NCBI RefSeq assembly: GCF_045209745.1
Contig: NZ_CP109273.1
Location: 5,270,001 to 5,334,000 of the forward strand
Origin: Micromonospora sp045209745
GTDB lineage: Bacteria > Actinomycetota > Actinomycetes > Mycobacteriales > Micromonosporaceae
DNA length: 64,000 bases
Reading direction: 5' to 3'
Shown here piece after piece: positions 28,501 through 34,656 of the stretch (position 1 is the stretch's first letter; every line of letters begins with the position of its first letter). The notes beneath the pieces are model-generated. The model searched no databases. It was not told the DNA's origin and worked only from the letters and a program-made list of their open reading frames with translations. The position numbers and the translations under genes are program-made.

Positions 28501-31197
28501 GGGCCGGCGCCGGACTACCCGTTCGCCGACACCCGGTTCTGGGTGCGGCCGGGCCGGGCACAGCCGTCGCCCGCGCCGGCCGTCAACGGACCACACTGGG
28601 GCGTCGAGGTCCAGTCGCCCGCGCTGCGGGCGCGGGTCTTCGAGTTCCCGCGCACCACCGGGTTCCCCGCCTACCTCACCGACCACCGGCTGTACGGCAC
28701 GGTGGTCACCCCGGCCGCGTCGCACCTGGCGACCGCGCTGTCCGCGCTGGCCGGCGACGGCGCCGCGCTGACCCTGACCGACGTGGTCTGCCCGCGGGCG
28801 CTGGTCGTCGCCGAGGACGAGGAGTACCGGGTGCAACTGGTCGCTGACACCGCGACTGGTCACCTCGCCGTGCACAGCCTGCTCGACGCCGAGCGACGGC
28901 AGTGGCAGGAGCACCTCTCCGGCCGGTTGGCGGGCGGCGACGGTGTGGGCCGGCCGGCTCCGGCGGAGGCGGAGCGGGCGGCGTTCGTCGCCGACGCCGA
29001 GCGGCACATCCCCGGGGCGGCGTTCTACGCCTACTTCGCGGCGCTTGGCTACACCCTCGGCCCGTCCTTCCGGTGGATCGCCGACGTGTGGATCCGCGGC
29101 GAGGAGGCGCTGATCCGCTACGCGCCGCCCGCGCTGCCCGACGATCCGGCGTCGTACCAGCTGTATCCGGGCCTGATCGACTCGTGCTTCCAGAGCATCG
29201 CCGGTTTCCTGGTCGACGACCGGGCCGCCGAGGCCGCGTCGCTCGCCATCCCGTTCTCGGCGGCTCGGATCGCCTTCCCGGCCGGGCCGAGGCCGGCCGG
29301 CGAGCTGTGGGGAAAGGTCCGGGTGCGGTCGGCCGAGCCGCTGGCCGGCGGCCGCAGCCGGGTGGACGCCGCCGACCTGCACCTGTTCACACCCGGCGGC
29401 GAGAGCCTGATGGTGGTGGACGACTTCCGGGTGCGGCACGCGCCGCGCGAGCTGCTGCGGCAGAGCCTCCGCGAGGAGCGGTCCCACCTGTACGCCGTCG
29501 ACTGGACCCCGATCGAGGTCCCGGAGCGGCCGGCCGGGCGGCAGTACGTCGTCGGGCTGGTCGGCGACGGCCCGTTTGCCGCCGACCTGGCCGCCGCGCT
29601 GCGCCGTGCCGGGCACACCGTCGACCCGGACGGCCCGACCGACCTGGTGGTGGACGCTCGCTGGTCCGCACCGGACGGGGTCGAGCCGCTGGACGCGGTC
29701 CGGGAGCTCGCCAGGTCGCTGGGGGACACCCGGCCGGCGGTGCCGTACGCGGTGCTCGGCCCGGCCGGCCCGGCCGGGGCGCCGCTGCGCGAGGCGTTGT
29801 GGGGTCTGCTCACGGCGCTGGAGGCGGAGGAGCCGGACCGTCGACTGCTCCGCGTCGAGACCGACCGCGACACCGTGGATCGGCTGGTGGCGACGCTTGT
29901 CGACGCGGTTGCCGGCGGACTCGCCGAGCCGCGGCTGCGCGTGCTGGCCGGCGACGTCACCGGTGCCCGGCTGATGCCGACGCGACCGCGGCCCGCGGGT
30001 CGCGGCTGGCCGTCCGGAGTGCTGATCACCGGTGGCCTGGGCGCGCTCGGCCTGAGCACCGCCCGGATGCTGGTCGAGCGGGGGACCAGGGCGGTGACCC
30101 TGGTCGGGCGGTCCGCGCCGGGCGAGGGTGCGCGGCTGGTGCTGGACTCGCTCGCCGAGCAGGGCGTCCGGGTCGAGGTGGTGCGCGGCGATGCCGGTGA
30201 TCCGCGGGTGTGTGCCGAGGCGGTGGCCGTGGCCGATCGGCTCGGCCCGCTGGACGCCGTCCTGCACCTGGCGGGGACAACCGCCGACGGGGCGTTCGCC
30301 ACGGCGGCGCCGTCGACCTACGATGCGGTCTTCGCCGGCAAGGTGGACGGTGCCGCAGCCCTCGCGGGGGCGCTGCGGGGCCGGAACCTGAGCGCGTTCG
30401 TGCTGTACTCCTCGGTCTCCGCGGTGCTGGGCTCGGCCGGGCAGACCGGCTACGCCGCGGCCAACGGCTACCTGACCGGGCTGGCCGAGTCGCTGCGGGC
30501 CGAGGGTGTTCCGGCGGTGAGCGTCGCCTGGGGCCCGTGGGTGCCTGACGGCGACCGCGGCCTGGCCGGCACCGAGGCGGTGCGGCGGGCGGCCGAGCGG
30601 TTCCAGGTGCGGCCGCTGACCGATGTGGATGCCGCGCCGGTCCTGGCGGCGGCGCTGGACAGCGACGTGCACCAGCTGGTGGCGGTCGCGTTCGACGCGC
30701 CCCGGTACGCCCAGTTGGTGGCCGGTCATCCTCGGGCGGCCCTGGTGGCGGCGTTGGCGGAGCCGGTGGCCGCCGCGCCCGTCGATGCCGCGGTGCCGCA
30801 GCAGGGCTGGCTCCAGGACCGGGTGGCCGCCCTGGCCGAGGCGGACGCGCCGGCAGTGCTGCGCGACGCGGTGGCGACGATGGTGGCCGAGACGCTCGGC
30901 AGTCCCGCCCCGGTGGACGAGCACCGCGGCTTCGCCGACCTTGGCCTCGACTCGATCATGGCGATCGACCTGCGGACGCGGCTGGCGCACGGCCTCGGCC
31001 GGGAGCTTCCGGCGACGGTGGCGCTCGACCACCCGACAGTCGTGGCCCTGACCGCCTACCTGGCCGGGGAACTGTCCGGCGCCCGGGCCCCGGTGCCTGC
31101 GGCCCGGCCGGCCGAACTGCACGACACGGTGCTGTCCGAGCTGTCGCTCGACGCCCTGGTCGCCGCGGCCCGGGAGGACCTCGCCGCCGGCTGGTGA
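22501..31197 (+). CDS. Type I PKS, KS-KR-ACP / KS-AT-DH-KR-ACP
   Basis: This 2898-residue protein has two modules. Module 1 has a short coiled N-terminal docking segment, KS (Cys193 in DTACSSS), then linker with YPWQRQRF and no acyltransferase. It continues with KR (NADPH motif from about 781, Tyr928, Trp 8 residues before it as in A-type ketoreductases) and ACP (Ser1086). Module 2 has KS (from 1161, Cys1331), AT (Ser1769 in GHSVGE; HAFH at 1866, the malonyl signature), DH (His2062 in HRLYGTVVTP, Asp2227), KR (Tyr2651, no LDD motif) and ACP (Ser2818). The C-terminus has no thioesterase and ends in a short acidic helix that may dock to the KS-ACP protein at 3057-5441. GTG start overlaps the previous PKS. 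A strong terminator follows. Confidence 0.93.
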   Translation: MTTTPGGPTPLSRALDTIRKLRGQLDELGGRQPIAVIGAGLRLPGGIDTLDGYWDALTAGRDLIRPIPAARTEPFTDEWATLPRQGGFLDEVLTFDAAYFGISPREASALDPQHRLLLEVAAEALDHAATPPNRLRDQRVGCYVGITHQDYRDWEPRTADAYWATGNGHCFAVGRVAYALGLTGPAVAVDTACSSSLVALHQAVAALRAGECETALAGGVNLILSPRSTRLLGPEMGALAPDGRCKAFDARANGFTRGEGSVVLVLKRLDAAVRDGDNVLAVVKGSALNQDGRSSGFTAPNVLAQTALLRAALADAGLTAADVGLVETHGTGTALGDPIEMEALATVLGRPRGTDAPLLIGAAKTNFGHLEAAAGVLGILKAVLSLRNAQVPPLVHFGTLNPRIDLSGTAITLPTEVLAWDEAAGNRHAGVSSFGMSGTNAHVILGTAESAGVTPSTRPAPDEVTGFEIGAHTPEALRTLAARYRDRLVTLDEADYPAFAHSAGPGRPRRRVRAWVAAADAGAAADALTALAAGEPSPAVRDLAVDAEPPAPAPARRVVDLPSYPWQRQRFAPKVDVVTAPTASLNELAWVPLPERDDRRPVVVLGDDAELTGLLESRARAAGRVVLPLREASPAEPACVLLAYAAPALPATTGDVPAIDATAALCAAVTAALRDVPASHRVVLLTRGARRVTRDDEVPATGHGALHGLAPVLGLESAAYAGIADLPASPGEADIDALLRALPDGGPEDLLAVRDGRVLTGRLRAAAPTATADRPPLRADATYLVTGGLGGVGRVLVDDLVHRGARHLLLLGRRREDGLPSAAADLLARLRSEGVDVRYRSADCADPVALAEALAADGRPVAGVLHAAGTIERTPLSEVDGPAFAEALRAKLAGAWWLHLLLADQPLDFFTVTSSVSALWGADGYAAYAAANGAAELVIRHRAGLGLAATTVAYGPWAGDGMVDADDLADLARGGVGAVRPEHGAAALAALAQGAESSIVCCPADWARLDAVLAGRHPRALLRELVPAAEPAAEPTAAVSLRDLPDLARPGAARDAVRDAVAQVLGFASTAEIRDDQGFFDLGLDSMMVIDLLDALGARFGIRLQTADVFDHPTVADLGVLVLDRATGAAAAEAQPLRLAEPLLAAPVQPEQLAVFPAGEPIAIIGMAGRFPGADSVDELWDLLIGGRDGVGPVPADRWDGAALHDADQLRAGTITTDQGGFLRDVDRFDAAFFDIPGREAESLDPQQRLLLETAWHAFENAGLDPRSLRGGRTGVFVGISNSDYARLLERGGLDGLDAYFGTGTALNAAAGRLSYLYGLQGPAMAVDTACSSSLVALHLAIRSLRAGESQTALVGGVNVIAAPTASVAVSRAHMLSPTGRCRTFSAEADGFVRSEAVAMVVLKPLSVARREGDRVLAVLHGSAVNSDGASTGLTAPNGRAQQTVIRSALADAGIDAAEVSYLEAHGTGTALGDPVEVAAAWQVLGSGRKPGTPLYVGSVKSNVGHCESASGMVSLVKTVLAIRHERLPADLHCAELNPKIDWADMNVRVVDGAMPWRAVGDRRLAGISAFGFSGTNAHVIVGEAPAEERPPAVRPPFVLPLSGSDAPGLDRVTAAWRDALAGDPSEERVARLTAVAGSGRAHLRARRAVVGRTAAELLAGLEKAPPEAGTGRPPRVAFLFSGQGSQYFGMARELYETEPVFRARFDECDAVVAPHLGASLTELLWTGADPDRINQTAVTQPALVALQLSLVALWESWGVTATAVLGHSVGEIAAAVHAGVLDLADGLLLISHRSRLMQHSTPGAMLAVTATEAEVAERIGGYALDVAAINGPRAVVVAGSADAVDAFAAACKADRIGAQRLVVSHAFHSRLMEPMLGELRSVVAALEHRPPALPIVSNVTGRLAEGYDADYWTRHVRQPVRFADGIEALRELGVDAFVEIGPGRTLTGLVSAGGLLPSGGALPSMRRGASDRAVLLEAAARLYELGQPIEWAAVQGRAAGPAPDYPFADTRFWVRPGRAQPSPAPAVNGPHWGVEVQSPALRARVFEFPRTTGFPAYLTDHRLYGTVVTPAASHLATALSALAGDGAALTLTDVVCPRALVVAEDEEYRVQLVADTATGHLAVHSLLDAERRQWQEHLSGRLAGGDGVGRPAPAEAERAAFVADAERHIPGAAFYAYFAALGYTLGPSFRWIADVWIRGEEALIRYAPPALPDDPASYQLYPGLIDSCFQSIAGFLVDDRAAEAASLAIPFSAARIAFPAGPRPAGELWGKVRVRSAEPLAGGRSRVDAADLHLFTPGGESLMVVDDFRVRHAPRELLRQSLREERSHLYAVDWTPIEVPERPAGRQYVVGLVGDGPFAADLAAALRRAGHTVDPDGPTDLVVDARWSAPDGVEPLDAVRELARSLGDTRPAVPYAVLGPAGPAGAPLREALWGLLTALEAEEPDRRLLRVETDRDTVDRLVATLVDAVAGGLAEPRLRVLAGDVTGARLMPTRPRPAGRGWPSGVLITGGLGALGLSTARMLVERGTRAVTLVGRSAPGEGARLVLDSLAEQGVRVEVVRGDAGDPRVCAEAVAVADRLGPLDAVLHLAGTTADGAFATAAPSTYDAVFAGKVDGAAALAGALRGRNLSAFVLYSSVSAVLGSAGQTGYAAANGYLTGLAESLRAEGVPAVSVAWGPWVPDGDRGLAGTEAVRRAAERFQVRPLTDVDAAPVLAAALDSDVHQLVAVAFDAPRYAQLVAGHPRAALVAALAEPVAAAPVDAAVPQQGWLQDRVAALAEADAPAVLRDAVATMVAETLGSPAPVDEHRGFADLGLDSIMAIDLRTRLAHGLGRELPATVALDHPTVVALTAYLAGELSGARAPVPAARPAELHDTVLSELSLDALVAAAREDLAAGW

Positions 31198-31205
31198 GAC
31201 ACGAC

Positions 31206-31243
31206 GGAGCCCGGTCACCGCGACGGTGACCGGGCTCCTTTGT
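31206..31243. terminator. Bidirectional terminator after the PKS operon
   Basis: A 14-bp perfect stem (GGAGCCCGGTCACC and complement), 5-nt loop and TTTGT lie between the rightward PKS and the leftward hydrolase. This is a convincing intrinsic terminator for the long operon. Confidence 0.85.
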
Positions 31244-31250
31244 GCAGAGT

Positions 31251-32171
31251 TCAGCGGCCGGCGAGCGCGGCGACGCCGCCGACCACGTCGGACCAGAGTG
31301 CCCTGGGCAGGATGCCGTGCCCGTACCCCGGGAAGGTCATCAGGCGGGCGTCCGGGATGGCGTCGGCGGTGGCCTGGCCGCCCGCGACGTCCCAGATCTT
31401 GTCCGCCTCGCCGTGCACCACCAGGGCCGGGATGCGTAACTCGGCGAGCTGGGCACGGCGGTCCCGGGAGGCCATCAGTGCGGCCTCGTGCCGCAACCGG
31501 CCGGCCTGGTCGTAGGCGCGGTCGAAGGCGATCCGGCCGCGCTCGCGCAGCCAACGCTCGTCCATGTCGTATCCGGGTGAGCCGATCAGGTCGAACAGGT
31601 CGACCATCAGCTGGCCGGCACCCTCCCGGTCCTCGACCGGCCGGTCCTGGAGTTTCTGCAGGCGCATCGCGGTGCGCATGGTCAGCCGGCCGATCCGGGG
31701 CGACGCGGTGGCCGAGATCGAGGTCAGGCTCAGCACCCGTTCAGGGTGCTGGATCGCGATCTGCTGCGCGATCATCCCGCCGAGCGAGATGCCGACGACG
31801 TGCGCGCGCGGCCAGCCCAGCGCGTCGAGCACGGCGACCGCGTCACCGGCCATGTCCGGCAGCCGGTACGCCGCAGCGCCCGGCCGCAGCATCATGCGCA
31901 TGATGGTGGGGCGTCCGGCCTCGTGCAGGTGGGTCGAGGCGCCCACGTCCCGGTGGTCGAATCGGGCGACGGTGAAGCCCCGGTCGGTGAAAACGCCGCA
32001 GAGGTCGTCGTGCCACATGATCATCTGCATGCCGAGGCCCATGACGAGCAGTAGCGGCTCACCGTTGGGGCGGCCGAGGCTCTCGTACGCGATCTGAATG
32101 CCACCCGGGCGGCCGGCGTGCGGCGACACCGCCGTGCCGGCCAGGCGGGCATGCCCTGGTTCGGTCGTCAT
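31251..32171 (-). CDS. Alpha/beta-hydrolase
   Basis: This is an alpha/beta-hydrolase fold enzyme of about 306 residues. The nucleophile elbow is GISLGG, the oxyanion region GLGMQMIMW, the acid is likely in VHGEADKIWD and the His is in GYGHG. Its pattern is close to RdmC-type esterases and other small-molecule hydrolases of polyketide clusters. I chose the ATG at 32171; the longer frame starts have no support. A SARP-type repeat pair and a -10-like GACCCT end right before the ATG, so the mRNA may be leaderless. It could release or tailor the product. Its exact substrate is not visible. Confidence 0.82.
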   Translation of the reverse strand: MTTEPGHARLAGTAVSPHAGRPGGIQIAYESLGRPNGEPLLLVMGLGMQMIMWHDDLCGVFTDRGFTVARFDHRDVGASTHLHEAGRPTIMRMMLRPGAAAYRLPDMAGDAVAVLDALGWPRAHVVGISLGGMIAQQIAIQHPERVLSLTSISATASPRIGRLTMRTAMRLQKLQDRPVEDREGAGQLMVDLFDLIGSPGYDMDERWLRERGRIAFDRAYDQAGRLRHEAALMASRDRRAQLAELRIPALVVHGEADKIWDVAGGQATADAIPDARLMTFPGYGHGILPRALWSDVVGGVAALAGR

Positions 32172-32177
32172 CCCTGC

Positions 32178-32209
32178 AGGGTCCTCCGCGCCGCTTGAGC
32201 CCGGGTCGA
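32178..32209 (-). promoter_or_regulatory. Probable SARP-activated promoter of the hydrolase
   Basis: On the minus strand TCGACCC (from 32209) and TCAAGCG (from 32198) have an 11-bp pitch. Eight bp later stands GACCCT (32183-32178), a weak -10. Transcription would start at or near the ATG at 32171. Confidence 0.45.
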
Positions 32210-32250
32210 GCGGCCGGGTCAAGCTGCGCTCCAGCCCCGGTACATAGCGT
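32195..32250 (+). promoter_or_regulatory. Probable SARP-activated promoter of the DUF5988-type gene
   Basis: Four heptamers are arrayed: TTGAGCC (32195), TCGAGCG (32206), TCAAGCT (32219) and TCCAGCC (32230), with pitches of 11, 13 and 11 bp. TAGCGT (32245-32250) follows the last by 8 bp. CAAACAGTTTG, a short inverted repeat, lies further downstream at about 32259-32269. Confidence 0.6.
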
Positions 32251-32287
32251 GAGCAGCACAAACAGTTTGCTAGTCGAAGGGGTCACA

Positions 32288-32497
32288 ATGGACGATCAGA
32301 AGGTCACCGTCCTCGCCGTGCTCGATGGCGGCCCGGCCGACATCCCGGTCACGATGCGCACCTGTCACGTCGCCGGCGACGCGGACACGATCAAGCTCCA
32401 GTGGCTCAACGGGTACGAGCATTTTCACCGTACGGCCGCGGGTCCGGACGGTCCGGCCGTGTTCGCCTGGGTCGCCCGGACCCGGATCGCCGAGTAG
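32288..32497 (+). CDS. Small DUF5988-type protein
   Basis: This 69-residue acidic protein (starting MDDQKVTVLAVLDGGPADIP, then LQWLNGYEHFHRT and FAWVARTRIAE) resembles small DUF5988 proteins often found in actinomycete biosynthetic clusters. Their function is unknown. It has a good GAAGGGG site before the ATG and lies behind a four-heptamer SARP-type promoter, so it is probably co-regulated with the pathway. Its last 92 bp overlap the end of the convergent sensor-kinase gene, which is unusual. Confidence 0.75.
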   Translation: MDDQKVTVLAVLDGGPADIPVTMRTCHVAGDADTIKLQWLNGYEHFHRTAAGPDGPAVFAWVARTRIAE

Positions 32498-33620
32498 CGG
32501 CCGACTCCGCGAACTGCGGGTCGGCCGGGATCCGGGCGGTCACGACGAAGCGACCGTCCCGGGGGCCGACGTCCAGATCGCCACCCACGATCTCCATGCG
32601 CTCGGTGAGCCCGGTCAGTCCGGTGCCGTACGAGAAGGGCTCGCTGAGCGTGCCGCCCACCCCGTCGTCGGCGACCTGCACGACGAACGTGTCGCCCTCG
32701 TCGGTGACCGTGATCGAGCACTGCTGGGCCGAGGCGTGCCGGATCACGTTCGTCGTCGCCTCCCGCACCACCCATCCGGCTGTCTCGTTGGCCAGTTGCG
32801 GCAGTGACAGCGGGCCGGTCACGGTCACGGTCACGCCGCAGGCGGTCAGCAGGGCCTCGGAGCTCTCGGTCTCGACCCGCAGCGACACCGTGCGATAGCC
32901 GGACACGGCCGCGCGCACCTCGGCCAGAGCGCCCCGGGCGGTGGCGCTCACCTCGAGGATCTCGGTGATCGCCCGGCCTGGATCGCGGCCGACCATCTGG
33001 GCGGCGATCTCGGCCTTCAGGGTGACCGCGGAGAGCCGCTGGCCCAGGATGTCGTGCAGGTCGCGGGCGATGCGCAGCCGCTCCTCGGCGACCGCGAGGT
33101 AGGTCAGCTCGGCGCGCGCCTCCTGCAACTGCATGGACGTCTCGATCTGCTTGTAGACGGCCACCTGGACGGTCCCGACGATCACCAGGAGCACCAGGAG
33201 CACGACGACCGAGTTGCGCTCGGCGTGCAACATGAACTGGGCGATGAGGGTGAGTGACCCGATAAGCCCGACCAGGAGCGCCCGCCACCACTGCAGCGGA
33301 AAGTTGATCAGCAACATGATCGCGGCGAAGACACCCAGCCCGGAGAGCCAGTCGTAGTGCAGTGCCGGGATCAGCAGCCCGCCGAGCACCAGGGTGAGCA
33401 GGACGGTCACCGGAGCCCGGTTGCGGTGCATCTGCGGGGTGTTGCGAATGATGACCCGGCAGTAGCCGGCGGCGAAGGCGATCAGATTCAGGGCGAGCCA
33501 GATCGAGCTGCTGCCGATCGCACCGACCGGATAGGCGAGGAAGAGTAGGCAGGAGAGGCCGAAGAACCGGACTTGCATACCTCGTCGTCGAAGCGTCCAG
33601 TCGTGGCGGAAGACGCGCAT
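32406..33620 (-). CDS. NarL-type sensor histidine kinase
   Basis: This membrane sensor kinase has about 404 residues. The N-terminal about 150 residues contain several hydrophobic segments, followed by a coiled linker. The phosphorylation site is His189 in RIARDLHDILGQRLS (HisKA_3 type). The ATP-binding domain shows REATTNVIRHA, DDGVGG and GTGLTGL. I chose the ATG at 33620, 4 nt after the MeaB stop, with GGTGG in the end of that gene. It is thus the last gene of the mutase operon. No response regulator is adjacent; the regulator at 104-727 is of the matching NarL class. Its 3' end overlaps the convergent DUF5988-type gene. Confidence 0.88.
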   Translation of the reverse strand: MRVFRHDWTLRRRGMQVRFFGLSCLLFLAYPVGAIGSSSIWLALNLIAFAAGYCRVIIRNTPQMHRNRAPVTVLLTLVLGGLLIPALHYDWLSGLGVFAAIMLLINFPLQWWRALLVGLIGSLTLIAQFMLHAERNSVVVLLVLLVIVGTVQVAVYKQIETSMQLQEARAELTYLAVAEERLRIARDLHDILGQRLSAVTLKAEIAAQMVGRDPGRAITEILEVSATARGALAEVRAAVSGYRTVSLRVETESSEALLTACGVTVTVTGPLSLPQLANETAGWVVREATTNVIRHASAQQCSITVTDEGDTFVVQVADDGVGGTLSEPFSYGTGLTGLTERMEIVGGDLDVGPRDGRFVVTARIPADPQFAESAATRRSGSGRPRRTRPDRPDPRPYGENARTR

Positions 33621-33624
33621 CGAC

Positions 33625-34656
33625 TCATTCAACCACCAGGTACATGGTGGATGTCTGTACAGAAGTTGACGTCTTGTGAACCGGGTGTCGCCCGGCGTCA
33701 CGGAAGGCTGCGGCCAGCCGCTCGCCGGCCTCGGTGGCGGTCGTCGTGCCGGCGTCGACCGCTGAAATGAACTCCTCAGCCAGCGTAGCGACCCTGGCGT
33801 CGGCATCGAAGCCGGCCAGAACGGCGGTGCGTGCGGTGGACCACATGCCGGCCACGTCCTGCTCGCGGCGCCGCCGCCGCACCTCGCCCGCGGCGGACCG
33901 CTCGGCGAACCGGTCGGTGATGTGCTCCCACAGCTCGGCGACGCCGCTGCCGTCCCGGGCGCTGCAGGTCAGGACCGCTGGCGTGGTGCGGTCGCCGCCC
34001 CGGGAGACCAACCGCATCGCCGTGGACAGGTCTCGGGCGGTGGCCTTCCCGGCCGCGACCCGTTCACCGTCCACCTTGTTCACCGCGATCACGTCGACCA
34101 GCTCGAGCACACCCATCTTGACGCCCTGCAGCTCGTCGCCGGTGCCGATCGCGGCGACTAGCACGAAGGTGTCGACGAGCGCCGCGACGGCGGTCTCCGA
34201 CTGGCCCACGCCGACGGTCTCGATCAGCACAATGTCGTAACCGGCAGCCTCGACCACCGCGATCGCGGCCCGGGTGCCCGGCGCCACCCCGCCGAGCCGT
34301 CCGGCCGACGGTGAGGAGCGGACGAAGGCGTCCGGGTGTGCGGCCAGGCCGCTCATCCGGGTGGCGTCGCCCAGCAGGCTGCCGCCGGTGCGCTCGGACG
34401 ACGGATCGACGGTCAGCACGGCGACCCGGCGCCCACCGTCGGCGATCATCGTGCCGAGCCGGTCGATGAGCGTCGACTTCCCGGCGCCCGGAACGCCGGA
34501 GATGCCGATCCGGTGGGCGCGGCCGGTGTACGGCGCCAGTTCGGCCAGCAGGGCGCGGGCCGCAGCCCGGTCGTCCGGCCGGGTCGACTCCACCAGGGTG
34601 ATCGCCCGCGCGACGGCCGCCCGGGAGCCGGCCAGCGTCTCGGCGGCGCTCACCAC
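33625..34656 (-). CDS. meaB: MeaB/ArgK-type GTPase chaperone of methylmalonyl-CoA mutase
   Basis: This 343-residue G3E-family P-loop GTPase protects and reloads the B12 mutase. The Walker A motif is GVPGAGKST, the DPSSERTGGSLLGD segment is family-typical, ETVGVGQSE is the switch II region and NKVDG is the base-specificity motif. It starts at a GTG overlapping the stop of the mutase large-subunit gene by several bases and is followed within 4 nt by the sensor-kinase gene. The set gives a complete mutase unit for making methylmalonyl-CoA from succinyl-CoA. Confidence 0.95.
   Translation of the reverse strand: MVSAAETLAGSRAAVARAITLVESTRPDDRAAARALLAELAPYTGRAHRIGISGVPGAGKSTLIDRLGTMIADGGRRVAVLTVDPSSERTGGSLLGDATRMSGLAAHPDAFVRSSPSAGRLGGVAPGTRAAIAVVEAAGYDIVLIETVGVGQSETAVAALVDTFVLVAAIGTGDELQGVKMGVLELVDVIAVNKVDGERVAAGKATARDLSTAMRLVSRGGDRTTPAVLTCSARDGSGVAELWEHITDRFAERSAAGEVRRRRREQDVAGMWSTARTAVLAGFDADARVATLAEEFISAVDAGTTTATEAGERLAAAFRDAGRHPVHKTSTSVQTSTMYLVVE

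Noticed and set aside
3057..31197. A classic trans-AT polyketide cluster
   Set aside because: Two modules have intact cis-ATs and no discrete AT gene is seen; only two modules lack an AT.
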